Notes: generated from the sequence alone by a model not told the origin. Shown: positions 35,363 to 45,814, counted from the first letter of the stretch. The stretch is 64,000 bases of DNA from Drechmeria coniospora (GCF_001625195.1 NC_054390.1:9397222-9461221); one strand, 5' to 3'. Made by a program: numbers and translations.

Positions 35363-36660
35363 TTGATCAGTACTGTGTGTAAAGAACGGCGCAGATTGGC
35401 AAGGCTAGAAGAGGATCACGATACTACTACCCGTTTCCGACCAGAAATCTAGGTAGCAGTACGCGACTAAAAGGGTCAAATCATAAGGTATCTGCTCGTT
35501 TTGACGTTTCAGATACCTAGGATTTGATTGCTACAGAGCATTACGATACTACTACCCGTTTCCGACCAGAGGTCCAGATAGTAGTACGCATTTAAAAGAG
35601 TCAACTCACAAAGTATTTGTTAAAATTACTGGTATTTATACTAGTAAGACTACCCAAATAGGATACTATCTTATATGTGTCGCTACATACAACACCTGGC
35701 AGTAGTACTACTACTCGCCAATATACTACCACTATACTGCACGTATAAGTAGTATATCGAGTTGACGAATTGCACTTACTATGCAAATTCTCCTTGCTCC
35801 GAATTAGTATAACTGATGGCAGTACTACTGCCCAGCCAATCTACTACTGTTGCGCGTCTTGTGCAAGTAGTACTTGGTCGACTAAGCAAGATCATTGATC
35901 GGACCGTTAATTGAAGCTCTCCCAACTACTACTTGTAGTTGCCCGCTAACAGTACTACTGTTGCGCGCTAGGACCCACCTAACTGCAACTAACAGTTGCG
36001 TGCTAGTAGTACTACTACTGGCCCGCTTGACTACTGCAGTACTACTGCTGTACTGTCGCGACCGAACACTAATACCAACTAAGTCTACCAATTGCATATA
36101 TAAACTATGCAACTTGCAGTATGACTCAACCAGAGTATTTAGAACTGCATTGCGTGCAGGCAGATTGTTCGGGGATGCATTGTGTGGAATCAATTAGAAT
36201 TCCAATACGTGCACACTATACTAATTGTCGTACTACCTCTTAGGCATAAAATGGTCCTACCTTTCCTACACTCCTAGATAGGAAATAAGCAAGCATAAGA
36301 AATACAAACAAGTCTTTCTAAATCGCATCTTGGCACTACAATTTGACTTGTTTAAATCTGTATTCCCTGCCCAGTTTCTAACTGGTGCCCTTTCTACTGT
36401 TACTAACAGTATCGATTGATATCCATTTTGGATAGTCCGTACAACTGTACTTCTACTGCGCACCCTTCCTATTTTACCTTTTCCCCTTTATTTTCGAGAG
36501 ACGCTATTTACTGTAATGCGTAGAATTACTCGTATGTATATTTTTGTGCTGCATAGGCACTAAGTTTTTATAGCAGGGCGTTGTGGGGCACTAGGCGAAA
36601 AATCGTGTGAATAGAGGAAACGGTTCGTATAATTATGAGTACTCATGAAGTATCATGCCT
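35363..36660. mobile_element. Internal-region fragments and repeat modules after LTR copy 4
   Basis: 35363-35545 matches the internal segment of the miniature element at 20675-20870 (TTGATCAGTACTGTGTG, then a frame reading RRRLARLEEDH). The module ACTGGTATTTATACTAGTAA then begins at 35628, followed by ACTACTGC-rich sequence. About 36290-36490 matches the 4980-5160 module in opposite orientation. No intact frame is present. About 36500-36660 shows nothing assignable. Confidence 0.55.
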
Positions 36661-37626
36661 CTAGATAGGATTGAGAGCATTAATGCATCTTGCTCCATCG
36701 TAGTTACCTCCGGGTAATGGACCATTAGCTACCAATTCTAGAGCACCTGGTGGGTTGACTCTAACTCTATAAAGGTTTCCATCATAACCATTCTGGTCAT
36801 AAAGATAGCCATTTTCTGCGCCGAAAACGGCACCAAAGACGTTGTTAGGAAGCGGTCCTAAATTGGCCACAACGGAATATTCATGGGTAGTAATATCCCA
36901 TCGCTGTAGATATGCAGTTTGTATATCGTCTGAACTCGCGAACCCGTATAAATAATTACCTCCTCCTGGTACGTAAGCCCAATCAGACATATTAAACGGT
37001 TGGAGTGAACCTGATCCACTATCAACTATTGTGCCAAATGTAGGTGAGCCTGGGGCTAGGTCGACCTGGATCCAGTACCCTCCTGCTGGAGTTGTACCAT
37101 AGTATTGACCGTTAGGATCGACGTCACCAAGATTAGGACGAACAGTGTTGGCTGCCGGGAAACCATTGGCAGCGTTAAGGATTACCGACTGAAGAATAAC
37201 AGACGCTCCCCCGGCTCCAATACGTATAAGTAAGCCGGTGTTATCATTATTTGTGCGAATGACACCATATATATAGTTATCCAATACATTATAGCCAATT
37301 GTATTAATAGTACCCGGATCTGTTATTCCGGGTGCTACATTTGCATTAATGAGCTCAAATTGACTAGTCGTTAGATTAATGCCATAGAAGTTGGTTGAAT
37401 TCTGTATAATATATCCATTGACGCTACATGGAAGCGGCGAGGGGACAACGGTTATAATAACGCTCGTCGTGCAGGGGTGGGTGCAGTCTGCCGGCGGCGT
37501 AATCGTCGAGGTACCGGGCACAGAGGTCCCGGTAACTGTAGTTGTAATAACCGTATCTGGAACCGTAGTAACAATAACACTGGTCGTACAGGGGTGCGTG
37601 CAGTCGACAGGCGGCGTGATAGTCAA
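36661..37626 (-). CDS. Open segment with terminal DUF6923-like domain
   Basis: A 321-codon open frame within the broken locus. Two CTHPC repeats come first (about residues 1-55). A DUF6923-like domain runs from CSVNGYIIQ (about residue 60) through NVLDNYIYG, DVDPNGQYYG, WAYVPGGGNYLYG and NGYLYDQNG to GARCINALNPI at the stop. The family is a predicted beta-propeller of unknown function found mainly in fungal and bacterial surface proteins. There is no signal peptide of its own; the frame was once joined to the preceding segment. Confidence 0.45.
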   Translation of the reverse strand: MTITPPVDCTHPCTTSVIVTTVPDTVITTTVTGTSVPGTSTITPPADCTHPCTTSVIITVVPSPLPCSVNGYIIQNSTNFYGINLTTSQFELINANVAPGITDPGTINTIGYNVLDNYIYGVIRTNNDNTGLLIRIGAGGASVILQSVILNAANGFPAANTVRPNLGDVDPNGQYYGTTPAGGYWIQVDLAPGSPTFGTIVDSGSGSLQPFNMSDWAYVPGGGNYLYGFASSDDIQTAYLQRWDITTHEYSVVANLGPLPNNVFGAVFGAENGYLYDQNGYDGNLYRVRVNPPGALELVANGPLPGGNYDGARCINALNPI

Positions 37627-38624
37627 TGTGCCTGATACTGTTCCAGCAGGGACCGTTGTGTAGCTACATCAGGGCCAATAGGATTTAGAGCATTTACGCA
37701 TCTTGCTCCATCGTAGTTACCTCCTGGGATTGGACCTTCTGCAATAAATTCCAAAGCTGATCCCGGTGGGTTTACTTTAATTCTGTAAAGAAATCCATCG
37801 AAGCCATTCTGGCCATAGAGATATCCATCAGCTGTACCGAAAACGGCACCAAACGTATTTAATCCGATTGCTGTGCCAAGGTCTGCGAGAACCGTATATT
37901 GATGGGTAACAGTATTCCATCGCTGTAAATAGACGATTGATGCATTAGCGGAAGACGCAAGCCCATATAAATAATTGGTGCCTCCACCAGGTACGTAGGC
38001 CCAATCAGGCATATTCAACAATTGCGGAGATGTTCCAATAGCAACTATTGTAGCAAATGTAGCACCTGGGCTTAGATCAATTTGGGCCCAGCCTCCCGCT
38101 GACCCGCTTCCAGTTGTGACCCAGAATTGACCATCAGGAGTTATGTCGCCAATATTTGGTCGTATAGTTCCGTTGACAGGTCCGGCAGGGAAACCATTGG
38201 CGGCATTAAGAACGACCGATCCAATAAGGGTTGACGCGCCCCCAGCTCCAATACGGATGAGCACCGAACCGGTATCATTATTAGTGCGAATAAAACCATA
38301 GACATAACTGTCAAGGACGTTATAGCCAATACCATTGATAACGCCTGGACCTCGTACGCCAGGCGCAATTCCGCTCTTGATAAGCGAGAATTGACTTGTT
38401 GATAAATCGATGCCATAGAAATTCTGTCCCGCCTGGATAATATAACCATGCACGCTGCATGGGAGCGGCGAAGGAACGTCAGTGACGATGACGCTAGTGG
38501 TGCAGGGGTGCGTGCAATCGATCGGCGGCGTAATAGTGCTCGTACCGCTCGCGGTTCCGAAGACCGTAGTAGTTGTGGCTACATCAGAAGGCGCTGTAGA
38601 AGTGCCAGGAACGGTACCAGTCAT
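37623..38624 (-). CDS. Open segment with middle DUF6923-like domain
   Basis: A 333-codon open frame that overlaps the next one by 4 nt. One CTHPC repeat precedes a DUF6923-like domain (CSVHGYIIQAGQNFYGIDL, NVLDSYVYG, GGWAQIDLSPG, WAYVPGGGTNYLYG, GYLYGQNGFDG, GARCVNALNPIG). After the last motif the frame runs out of register (near 37665) and stops. Restoring one base there would join it to the 36661-37626 segment. It is therefore a fragment, not a free-standing gene. Confidence 0.4.
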   Translation of the reverse strand: MTGTVPGTSTAPSDVATTTTVFGTASGTSTITPPIDCTHPCTTSVIVTDVPSPLPCSVHGYIIQAGQNFYGIDLSTSQFSLIKSGIAPGVRGPGVINGIGYNVLDSYVYGFIRTNNDTGSVLIRIGAGGASTLIGSVVLNAANGFPAGPVNGTIRPNIGDITPDGQFWVTTGSGSAGGWAQIDLSPGATFATIVAIGTSPQLLNMPDWAYVPGGGTNYLYGLASSANASIVYLQRWNTVTHQYTVLADLGTAIGLNTFGAVFGTADGYLYGQNGFDGFLYRIKVNPPGSALEFIAEGPIPGGNYDGARCVNALNPIGPDVATQRSLLEQYQAH

Positions 38625-38691
38625 CGTCGTGGTAACGGCCGTATCTGGTACCGTAGTGACGATGATGCTCGTCGTGCATGGATGCGTGCAG

Positions 38692-40800
38692 TCAGCCGGT
38701 GGCGTAATAGTCGAGGTGCCGGGAGCGGTTCCAGATACTGTAGTCGTAACGGTCGTATCTGAAGGCTGCGAAGCCGTGACAGTAAGTACGATTTGATTCG
38801 ACGTAGTGACGATAATGCTCGATCTGATTCGACGTAGTGACGATAATGCTCGTAGTGCAAGGGTGTGTACAGTCGGCTGGAGGCGTAATCGTAGCCGTAC
38901 CGGGCACCGAACCGGTAACCGTCGTCGTTATGGCCGTGTCTAAAGGCTGGGTACTACTGCCGCTTGAGATTGGATTAAGCGCATTTACGCATCTTGCACC
39001 ATCATTCCCTCCGCTTTGGGGACCGGTTGAAACGAGCTCAGCAGGTTCTGAACCCGTAACGTTAACCCTATAAATTCTGCCAGAAACATTATCGCTGCCG
39101 TAGAGATAACCGTCCGCTGTTGCATAAACGGCTCCAATGTGGGAGGTATAGCTAATTGTAACTGTTGCTAAATTCCGAACGCCAGTAAAGGCATGAGTCG
39201 TTAAATCCCAACGGAATAAGCCTACGACATTTGGCGAGGCTCCCGAATCCGCATAAGTCCATAAGAAATTGCCCGCTCCAGGGACATAGGCCCAGTCCCT
39301 AACTGCAGGGACAATATGGGTCGTTCCAGAAGCAACTACATTGCCATAACTAGGAGAACTTGAGTCGGACAAGTCAATCTGGGCCCATGCAGGAGTACTA
39401 CCAGTGCCTTCGGCGCCTAAAATATAAAACTGTCCATCGGGAGCGACGTCGCCGCAAGTTGTAAAGAAAGGCATTGATATTGGCAATACCAGAGTTTCAC
39501 CTCCAGCTCCGATACGGATCAAGTTGCCCCGTCCAAGCGATGAAGTATAGGTCGCCCCGTAAATATAGTTATCTATAACATTATATCCAATAGCATTAAC
39601 GCCTGCCCATGGTGCAGTATCCATATTCCCATTAATGAGACTTGCTTCACCAGTTAGTAGGTCCACACCATATAATTCCATAACACTACCAGCTTGCTGA
39701 GCGAGAAATCCCGACACAGAACAGTTTAGTGGTAGAGGAGAAGCGGTAATAATAACGCTTGTAGTGCACGGGTGCGTACAATCAGCGGGTGGTGTGACAG
39801 TTGTAGTGCCTGGAATTGTGCCAAATGTAGTCACAGTTATAGCAACATCATTAGGCTGCGTAATAATAACACTTGTAGTGCATGGGTGTATACAGTCGGC
39901 TGGCGGCGAAATAGTAGTCGTACCGGGCACCGAACCGGGAACCGTAATAGTTATGGCAGTATCGGGAGGCTGATTCGACGTAGTAACGATAATGCTCGTG
40001 GTGCAAGGGTGTGTGCAGTCGGCTGGAGGCGTAATCGTAGTCGTACCGGGCACCGAACCGGGAACCGTCGTCGTTACGGCCGTATCCGGGGCCTGGCTCG
40101 GCGTCGTAATGACAATAACGCTCGTCGTACACGGGTGGGTGCAGTCGGGTAGCGGCGTAATAGTGCTCGTCGTAGCGATAGTACCGGGAACCGTCGTCGT
40201 TACGGCCGTATCCGGGGGTTGGTTGGGCGTCGTAACGATGATAACGCTCGTCGTACACGGGTGAGTGCAGTCGGGCGGCGGTGTAACAGTGCTTGTAGTA
40301 GGGACAGTACCGGGAACTGTTGTCGTTACGGCAGTGTCCGAGGGCTGGTTTGACGTAACTGCAATAACGACACTTATCGTACAGGGGTGCGTACAGCCTA
40401 CCGGCGGCGGGATCGTCGAGGTGCCGGGTGCTGTGCCGGTCACCGTCATCGTTACGGCCGTATCCGGGGCCTGGCTCGGCATCGTAATAACGATAACGCT
40501 CGTCGTACATGGATGAGTGCAGTCGGGCGGCGGCGGGATCGTCGACGTTCCAGGCAATGTTCCTGGTACTGTTGTTGTTACGATTGTGTCGGGAGGCATG
40601 GTTATAATAATTCTTGTAGTGCACGGGTGCGTACAATCGGTAGGAGGCAAAATTGTTAAGGTTCCTGGTAAAGTGCCAGTCGTAATCGTTGTTGTTATAG
40701 CCGTATCAGGAGGCTGGTTCGAGGTTATTGTTATAATAACAGTTGTCGTGCACGGGTGCGTGCAATCAACTGGGGGTATTACAGTAGACGTGCCAGGCAC
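38692..40800 (-). CDS. Open segment with CTHPC repeats and first DUF6923-like domain
   Basis: A 702-codon open frame. Residues about 1-345 are CTHPC-type repeats, with units varying between about 34 and 42 residues. Residues about 350-610 are a DUF6923-like domain (CSVSGFLAQQAG, NVIDNYIYGATY, DVAPDGQFYI, WAYVPGAGNFLW, DGYLYGSDNVSGRIYR, GARCVNALNPIS). Another CTHPC repeat follows before frame is lost at the 31-bp duplication (38794-38852), giving an unrelated tail. It is the longest surviving piece of the locus. Confidence 0.5.
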   Translation of the reverse strand: MPGTSTVIPPVDCTHPCTTTVIITITSNQPPDTAITTTITTGTLPGTLTILPPTDCTHPCTTRIIITMPPDTIVTTTVPGTLPGTSTIPPPPDCTHPCTTSVIVITMPSQAPDTAVTMTVTGTAPGTSTIPPPVGCTHPCTISVVIAVTSNQPSDTAVTTTVPGTVPTTSTVTPPPDCTHPCTTSVIIVTTPNQPPDTAVTTTVPGTIATTSTITPLPDCTHPCTTSVIVITTPSQAPDTAVTTTVPGSVPGTTTITPPADCTHPCTTSIIVTTSNQPPDTAITITVPGSVPGTTTISPPADCIHPCTTSVIITQPNDVAITVTTFGTIPGTTTVTPPADCTHPCTTSVIITASPLPLNCSVSGFLAQQAGSVMELYGVDLLTGEASLINGNMDTAPWAGVNAIGYNVIDNYIYGATYTSSLGRGNLIRIGAGGETLVLPISMPFFTTCGDVAPDGQFYILGAEGTGSTPAWAQIDLSDSSSPSYGNVVASGTTHIVPAVRDWAYVPGAGNFLWTYADSGASPNVVGLFRWDLTTHAFTGVRNLATVTISYTSHIGAVYATADGYLYGSDNVSGRIYRVNVTGSEPAELVSTGPQSGGNDGARCVNALNPISSGSSTQPLDTAITTTVTGSVPGTATITPPADCTHPCTTSIIVTTSNQIEHYRHYVESNRTYCHGFAAFRYDRYDYSIWNRSRHLDYYATG

Positions 40801-41215
40801 TGTCCCTGTAGTAGTAGTTTGTTACGGCTATATTAGGAGGCATACTAATAATTATTCTTGTAGTACATGGATGCGTGCAATCCGTAGGGGGCAAAATTGT
40901 CAAGGTTCCTGGCATCGTGCCAGTCGTAATTGTAGTTGTTACAGCCGTATCAGGGGTTTGACTCGAGGTTACTATTACAACAACAGTCGTTGTGCAAGGG
41001 TGTGTGCAATTGACTGGAGGTGTAATCGTAGACGTACCAGGACTCGTTCCTGTTACAATAGAAGTAACAGCAGTATCAGGAGGCAGTGTAATAATAATGC
41101 TTGTGGTACAGGGATGCGTGCAATCTGTATGAGGCAAAATAGTTGATGTTCCTGGTACCGTGCCAGTCACAATTGTGGTTGTTACAGCCGTATCAGGAGG
41201 TTGGTCTGAGGTTAC

Positions 41216-41395
41216 TGTATGTTATATGTATATAGTGGCCAATAGTAGACTAGGATCACGTAATCGTATGGGGCACAATTACGGGGAGGATAAAAGTAGC
41301 CGCTTAGGGGCAGCCTCTTTTCCCTCCTTTCGTACTAAATTGAATCTATTGAAAGAGATCTCTTATTACTAGTTTCCCCTAGAACCAAACCAATA
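41216..41395 (+). mobile_element. LTR copy 5, truncating the 36661-41215 locus
   Basis: Starts TGTATGTTATATGTATATAG, contains GAGATCTCTT and TAGTTTCCCC, and ends AACCAAACCAATA. It abuts adhesin repeat sequence exactly at 41215. The sequence after it (CTAATTAGTGTTA) resembles the internal segment following the LTR at 35362, so this is the left end of a larger decayed element. No target duplication is visible. Confidence 0.7.
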
Positions 41396-43700
41396 CTAAT
41401 TAGTGTTAAAATACTGGTATTTATACTAGTAAGACTACCCAAATAGGATACTATCCTATTGTTACTAGTGGTACTACTACTAGTAAAGATGCTATACTAT
41501 ACTGCGAGTATTAGTAAGCATATCGAGTATACAACATACTACTTCTCCGAACTACAACTCGGAACGACTGACGGCAGTACTACTGCCGGCCAACTCACTA
41601 CTACAATACAACTTGTATACGTAGTAGCCAGTCGACCACAGGAGCCAATTGATCGGAATAACAATTGCCGCTCTCCCAATCGCTACTAGCTATTGCCAGC
41701 CCACAGTACTACTGCGGGCAATCAAACCATTGTGCGACCGAAACGGCGATCAAACCATTGTGCGACCAAATGGGCAATCAAACCATTGTGCGACCAAACG
41801 GGCGATCAAACTATGGTATAACTGCGCAGCCACAATCTGGACCTACAAGGTACTACTCTGTAGGCATAAATAGCCGTACTTCCCTTGCACTTTAGTTAGA
41901 AGAATAATCGCATTTCGTTTGTATAATTCGGTACTACCAATTGTGCACTCTTGCCCAGTTACTAACTGGCACCCCTTATTGCTGTTACTAACAGCGTGAT
42001 TGATTCCCTGGTCCGTGCGATATACTTCTACTATCCCTTCCTCTTGCGCATACAAATTGCAAGAGAAGGAAGTCAAGCTTTAGTCTTAAATACTACTTGG
42101 TTTCTGAAACAGGGCGCACTTGCTTACTTGACTGTCTTCGAACCGACCCGTCCATTACACCCTTACCCGTAAAGTACGTCTGCAGTTAGCATTCCTCCTA
42201 CAGCCGGTACGCCTTATATTCCTTCGCCACCCTACCATACGACGCTACGTATACATACATATAAGGTAGCCAAGTAGTGCAGAAGCCGCAATCCTGTAAG
42301 CGGTAGAAGCCCTAGAAGGTCGCCAGTCTGTTAATTAGAGCGTAGGGTGCGCTCGGTGCGAGTGTATGCGCTCTTAGTTCGTCGACCGGCCGAAGGGTAA
42401 GCCGACGAATAAGTTGAATATTTACCTTGAGCGCCCGCCCGCGTAGGCGGTAAGGTTTACGTCGGAGGTGTTGGATCCAACCCGCCTTCTTTGGAACAAG
42501 ACATGGCCTGCACCTAGTGTATATTGCCACTTTGTACTGTGCATTGTACTGGATTGCTATTATATCTTCCTCCCTACATTCCGGCTGTTTGTTGTATATA
42601 TGTATAGAGTATATAGAGCGTATGGAATAGTTACCTTACCGACAAGAAAACTTTGTACGTTCTTGGACGGTTTCTAAGCCCTTTCTATCGATTATATCTT
42701 TTTTATTTACTATTTATTTTACGCAAGTATTTTTTTTATATGCTCACTCGTACTCGTACAGTACAGCCAATTGAATTCTTTTCGCCTCCCGACCGTCCGG
42801 ACGCCCGCCCGCCCGCCTGGATAGAGAATGCAATGCAATACATTTACCTTTTCTATTTATTTCTGGCCTATTGCAACGACCGATTCCATTTCCATTTGCA
42901 TTTCCCGTATTGCATGCGCGTACCTCGTCTTGCCTATATTCTTTCACTGCTGTCTATGTCCTCCTTGGCCAACTATTGCTTGATCCGGTTAGATTCTCTT
43001 GTTTCGTCGAAAAGTACGCGACGCATAAGAGCTGTAACCCTAGGCACGCCCGACCGCGTAAAAGTATAGGGAGCCGTCCCTATTGCTTAGCATGCATTCG
43101 TATCTTTCGATTATTATTGGTCTCTTTGGTGAAAATGATTTGGCCGAATCGTTTCAGGTAGATTCCAACCGCCATCAAGTTTCTTTCCAAACCATCAGAG
43201 GGCTAAATTGGAAGGAGGTCTTGTAGTACGTTGGGCGCAGTGATTGACACAAAAGCTCGATCTGCTACTACCACCAGCTCGATCTGCTACTACCACCATG
43301 GCCAATTAAATACTCTATTCAACTTGACATAGGCAAGGCTCCGTTACTCCAGGCCATGGTTTCCGTAGGAAGTCGTGACGTATTCCATAAAGTAGGGTTA
43401 TGGTTCGAAGCATAACCTTGACGTTCAAACCCTTCAGCTGCCATAGTCTACGGGGTGTTATCAGCTCGTGTGCAGATAAAGGTAAACTGGTTAGATGACC
43501 TGCCAATCATACCCTCGGTCGATTGATAGCTTGTCGCTCATCTCTGCCAGCCAGGCACGTCATGGCAGTCTTGTGTTGCCAAGGCAGTTGGATTCAGGAG
43601 TGTTGGCTTGCGCTATACGGTCCTAGATGCCATGTCATCTGTCGTTGGAACTATTTTTGTCTTGTTTCAACGTAAACCGCCATGCCGGGGCCAGTAGTAT
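41396..43700. other. Transposon debris and unassigned spacer
   Basis: 41411-41530 carries the ACTGGTATTTATACTAGTAA module and 41560-41830 ACTACTGC-rich and CAAACCATTGTGCGACC repeats (four tandem copies near 41730-41815). 41880-42060 carries the module also seen at 36290. Beyond about 42110 only short frames occur and nothing is recognisable. Confidence 0.5.
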
Positions 43701-43825
43701 GCCCTTCAGTAGGCGTCACGTTGTGGTCCGTGAATCTGTCCTCTGACCGTGTGCCGACCAGGGGTCCTCCCCGACCTCGTTGACTTTCGCAAGGCCGTTG
43801 GGGGTGCCGTACTGGTTGGCGACTA

Positions 43826-44574
43826 CAATCTCGGCAACATTTCCAGGAACATCTACATGCCCCCCTCTACCCGTGTGCCGAACAGATGTCCTCCCCTACC
43901 CTTGGTTGGTGGCATTCATGGTCGTTGGGGGTTCCGTCCTGGTTGGCGACCACAATCCCAGGAACGTTTCCAGGAACGTTTCCAGGAACATCTACAAATC
44001 ATCCCACCAGTTGACTGTACTCATGCATACACGGCAAGGGTTATCATTATCACTACCGAAGGGTAGCCGTCCGACACTGCCAACACCGCAACCGTACGAG
44101 GCACAATTCCAGGCACATTCACAACCACACCTGCTGTAAACCGCACTCATTTGAAAACAAAAAGTATTGCTGTTGTTACCACCACGCCTGGGCACCCGTA
44201 TGACGCAGCGGTAACGACTACAATGCCAGGAACATCTCCCGGAACCCGTGGAATCACTCCACTGCTTGACTGCACTCATCCGGGTACAACAAGTGTTGGG
44301 GTATGACTACACCGGGCCAGCCGACTGACGATGCTGCTACAACTACAATTGCATCCGGTACCATTCCAGGCATATCTGCAATTGCTCCTCTACCAGACCA
44401 TATGCATTCATGCACACAGTCACCATCGTTGCCACAACGTGGGCGGCACCATCTGCTACGGCCATCACAACAACTGTACTAGGCACCGTGCCTGGAACAT
44501 GTGCTCTTTCACCACCAGTCAACTGTGCTCTTTCACCACCAGTCAACTGTGCTCATCCATGGACATGAACTATA
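43826..44574 (+). pseudogene. Highly decayed CTHPC-type adhesin repeat relic
   Basis: Plus-strand fragments in shifting frames still spell the family signature: IIPPVDCTHAYTARVIIITT (about 44000-44064), GITPLLDCTHPGTTSV (about 44250-44300), and PGT ... SPPVNCAHPW near 44490-44570. Two diverged direct repeats at about 43796-43862 and 43923-43998 (TTGGCGAC-ACAATC, CCAGGAACATCTACA) precede them. Stops and frame changes occur every few dozen codons. It is a fifth, oldest member of the cluster, in opposite orientation to the 36661-41215 locus. Confidence 0.6.
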
Positions 44575-45078
44575 TCAAAAGCCCCACCTGGACCGCTAGG
44601 AATCCGGTCTGAAATGTCTATTATTTTTCGACTGACTGCGATGCCCTGTCGACGGTGCGCTCCATCCATAGACGTACCCGAACAAATGGTATCGACAGGT
44701 GAACCGATCGCTCCCTCGCGGGAAAGGGCATCATCATTCAGAGGAGGGGCATCTGTCTCGTGTGCGTGCCGCCAAGGTGCTTCATGGTCCACGGTGAGCC
44801 TAGCCTCGCACGCATGATGTGGGCTCGGATCGATTCGACGATGGCGCGAGGCAGCCATGCGCACCATCTGCCTCGGCACGGCCGCTCGCTGCCGGGCCGT
44901 CGCCGAGCATCGTGAGACCCGAGCCGGTCCGGGTTTGACAGGGTCCAGGTTGCGTTCCGACAGGCAGTGCACCTCGCCACCGGCCTCGGATCCGGCTCGT
45001 TTCGTCCCAACGCCGGCCTCGAGGCGGTTCGCAGCCTCGGGCGATTCCACGAGCATGTCCCACGCATCGCGGCATCCT
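44575..45078. other. Spacer at the boundary to GC-rich DNA
   Basis: GC rises sharply here. Open frames exist but show no recognisable domain. The segment directly follows the CSL4 stop codon on the minus strand and probably includes its 3' UTR. Confidence 0.4.
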
Positions 45079-45814
45079 TCAGCTCGGCTTGGCCACCTTC
45101 CTGAGCTCCGTCAATCCCGTCTCGGGGTCCTTGTACTCCTTCCAGTTGACGGGCACCATGTCGTTGCCGGCCTCGCTCGTCGCCATGATGACGCCTTGCT
45201 CGTTGGCCGCCGTCGAAAGGTAGTAGTTGGCTTGGTCTCCCAGCGAAATCTGAAAGGACACGGGAAATCACGGCGTCAGCGCCGGCCTCGTCGGCGTCAC
45301 GTGCACCAGGTGCCAAGGCAGTGCGGTGGAGGGGATCCAGGACGAGGGGAAAACGTACCACCTGGGCACGAACAATGTCGCCCGGCTTGAACGACTCGTA
45401 CATCTTGACCTTGTCCTTTTCGGTGGCGCGCACGTCTTGGAGACGGATGACGCCCTGCCACTCCGTCTGCAGCACGGTGTCGCCGACCTGCTGGATGACG
45501 ACGATGGCCTGCTTGGGCATCAAACGGACGACGCGCGCCAGCACGACGTTGCCCACGTCGGGGAGGATCTCGCGCCTCTTGCCGTGCCTCGTCACGGACA
45601 GCGTCGTCGACCCTTCCGCCGCGACGCCCGTGATCTTGTTCAGTCGCTTGGCCGGTCCCGGTGGCCTCGCGGAGGGGGTGACGGCGACTCGGCCGAGGAG
45701 GGAGGAGACGACGTGGCCGTCGTGCACGTGGGTGCCGAGGCCAGCGGCGTATTTCGTGATGGGTCCGAGGACAGTGCCTGGCACGGCAACGGAGGGCACG
45801 TCGTCGACGGCCAT
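45079..45814 (-). CDS. CSL4: Exosome complex core component Csl4 (208 aa)
   Basis: Structure is complement(join(45079..45249,45359..45814)), with a 109-nt intron (GTACGT...TTTCAG). Csl4 is one of the three S1/KH cap proteins of the nuclear and cytoplasmic RNA exosome, acting in 3'-to-5' RNA processing and decay. The N-terminal ECR1-type domain (about residues 9-50) begins [20 protein letters not shown]. The S1-like domain (about 75-165) includes [16 protein letters not shown], the [19 protein letters not shown] segment and [11 protein letters not shown]. Exon 2 supplies [19 protein letters not shown] and ends in a VPVNWKEY zinc-ribbon-like tail. The length is usual for fungal Csl4. It is the first conserved gene on the GC-rich side and has no visible operonic or functional link to the adhesins. 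Confidence 0.9.

Larger units (their letters stand above)
36661..41215 (-). pseudogene. Broken adhesin-like gene: 42-residue repeats with three DUF6923-like domains
   Basis: Read on the minus strand, 41215 to about 39750 encodes CTHPC-type repeats (core DCTHPCTTSVIV ... TPGTSTITPP), closely related to the 126-bp array of giant gene 1. Three DUF6923-like domains follow, at about 39745-38960, 38465-37680 and 37435-36661. Short CTHPC repeats separate them, and each ends with a GARC[VI]NALNPI motif. Three lesions break the frame: an extra A near 40818, a 31-bp duplication at 38794-38852, and a one-base loss near 37665. The 5' end is cut at 41215 by an LTR, so no signal peptide remains. The repeat-head-repeat-head order and shared repeats show this belonged to the same family as the giant genes. 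Sequencing error could explain the two single-base lesions but not the 31-bp duplication or the lost 5' end. Confidence 0.75.

Noticed and set aside
42280..42480. GC-rich structured-looking stretch considered as an RNA gene
   Set aside because: No tRNA, 5S or snRNA consensus could be recognised on either strand.
42312..43161. Several 60-140-codon frames between 42.3 and 43.2 kb
   Set aside because: Overlapping frames on both strands with no domain, signal or splice evidence.
44738..45814. A single unspliced 358-codon CSL4 frame
   Set aside because: After residue 152 it departs from the family. Splicing 45358-45250 gives the conserved [13 protein letters not shown] ending.
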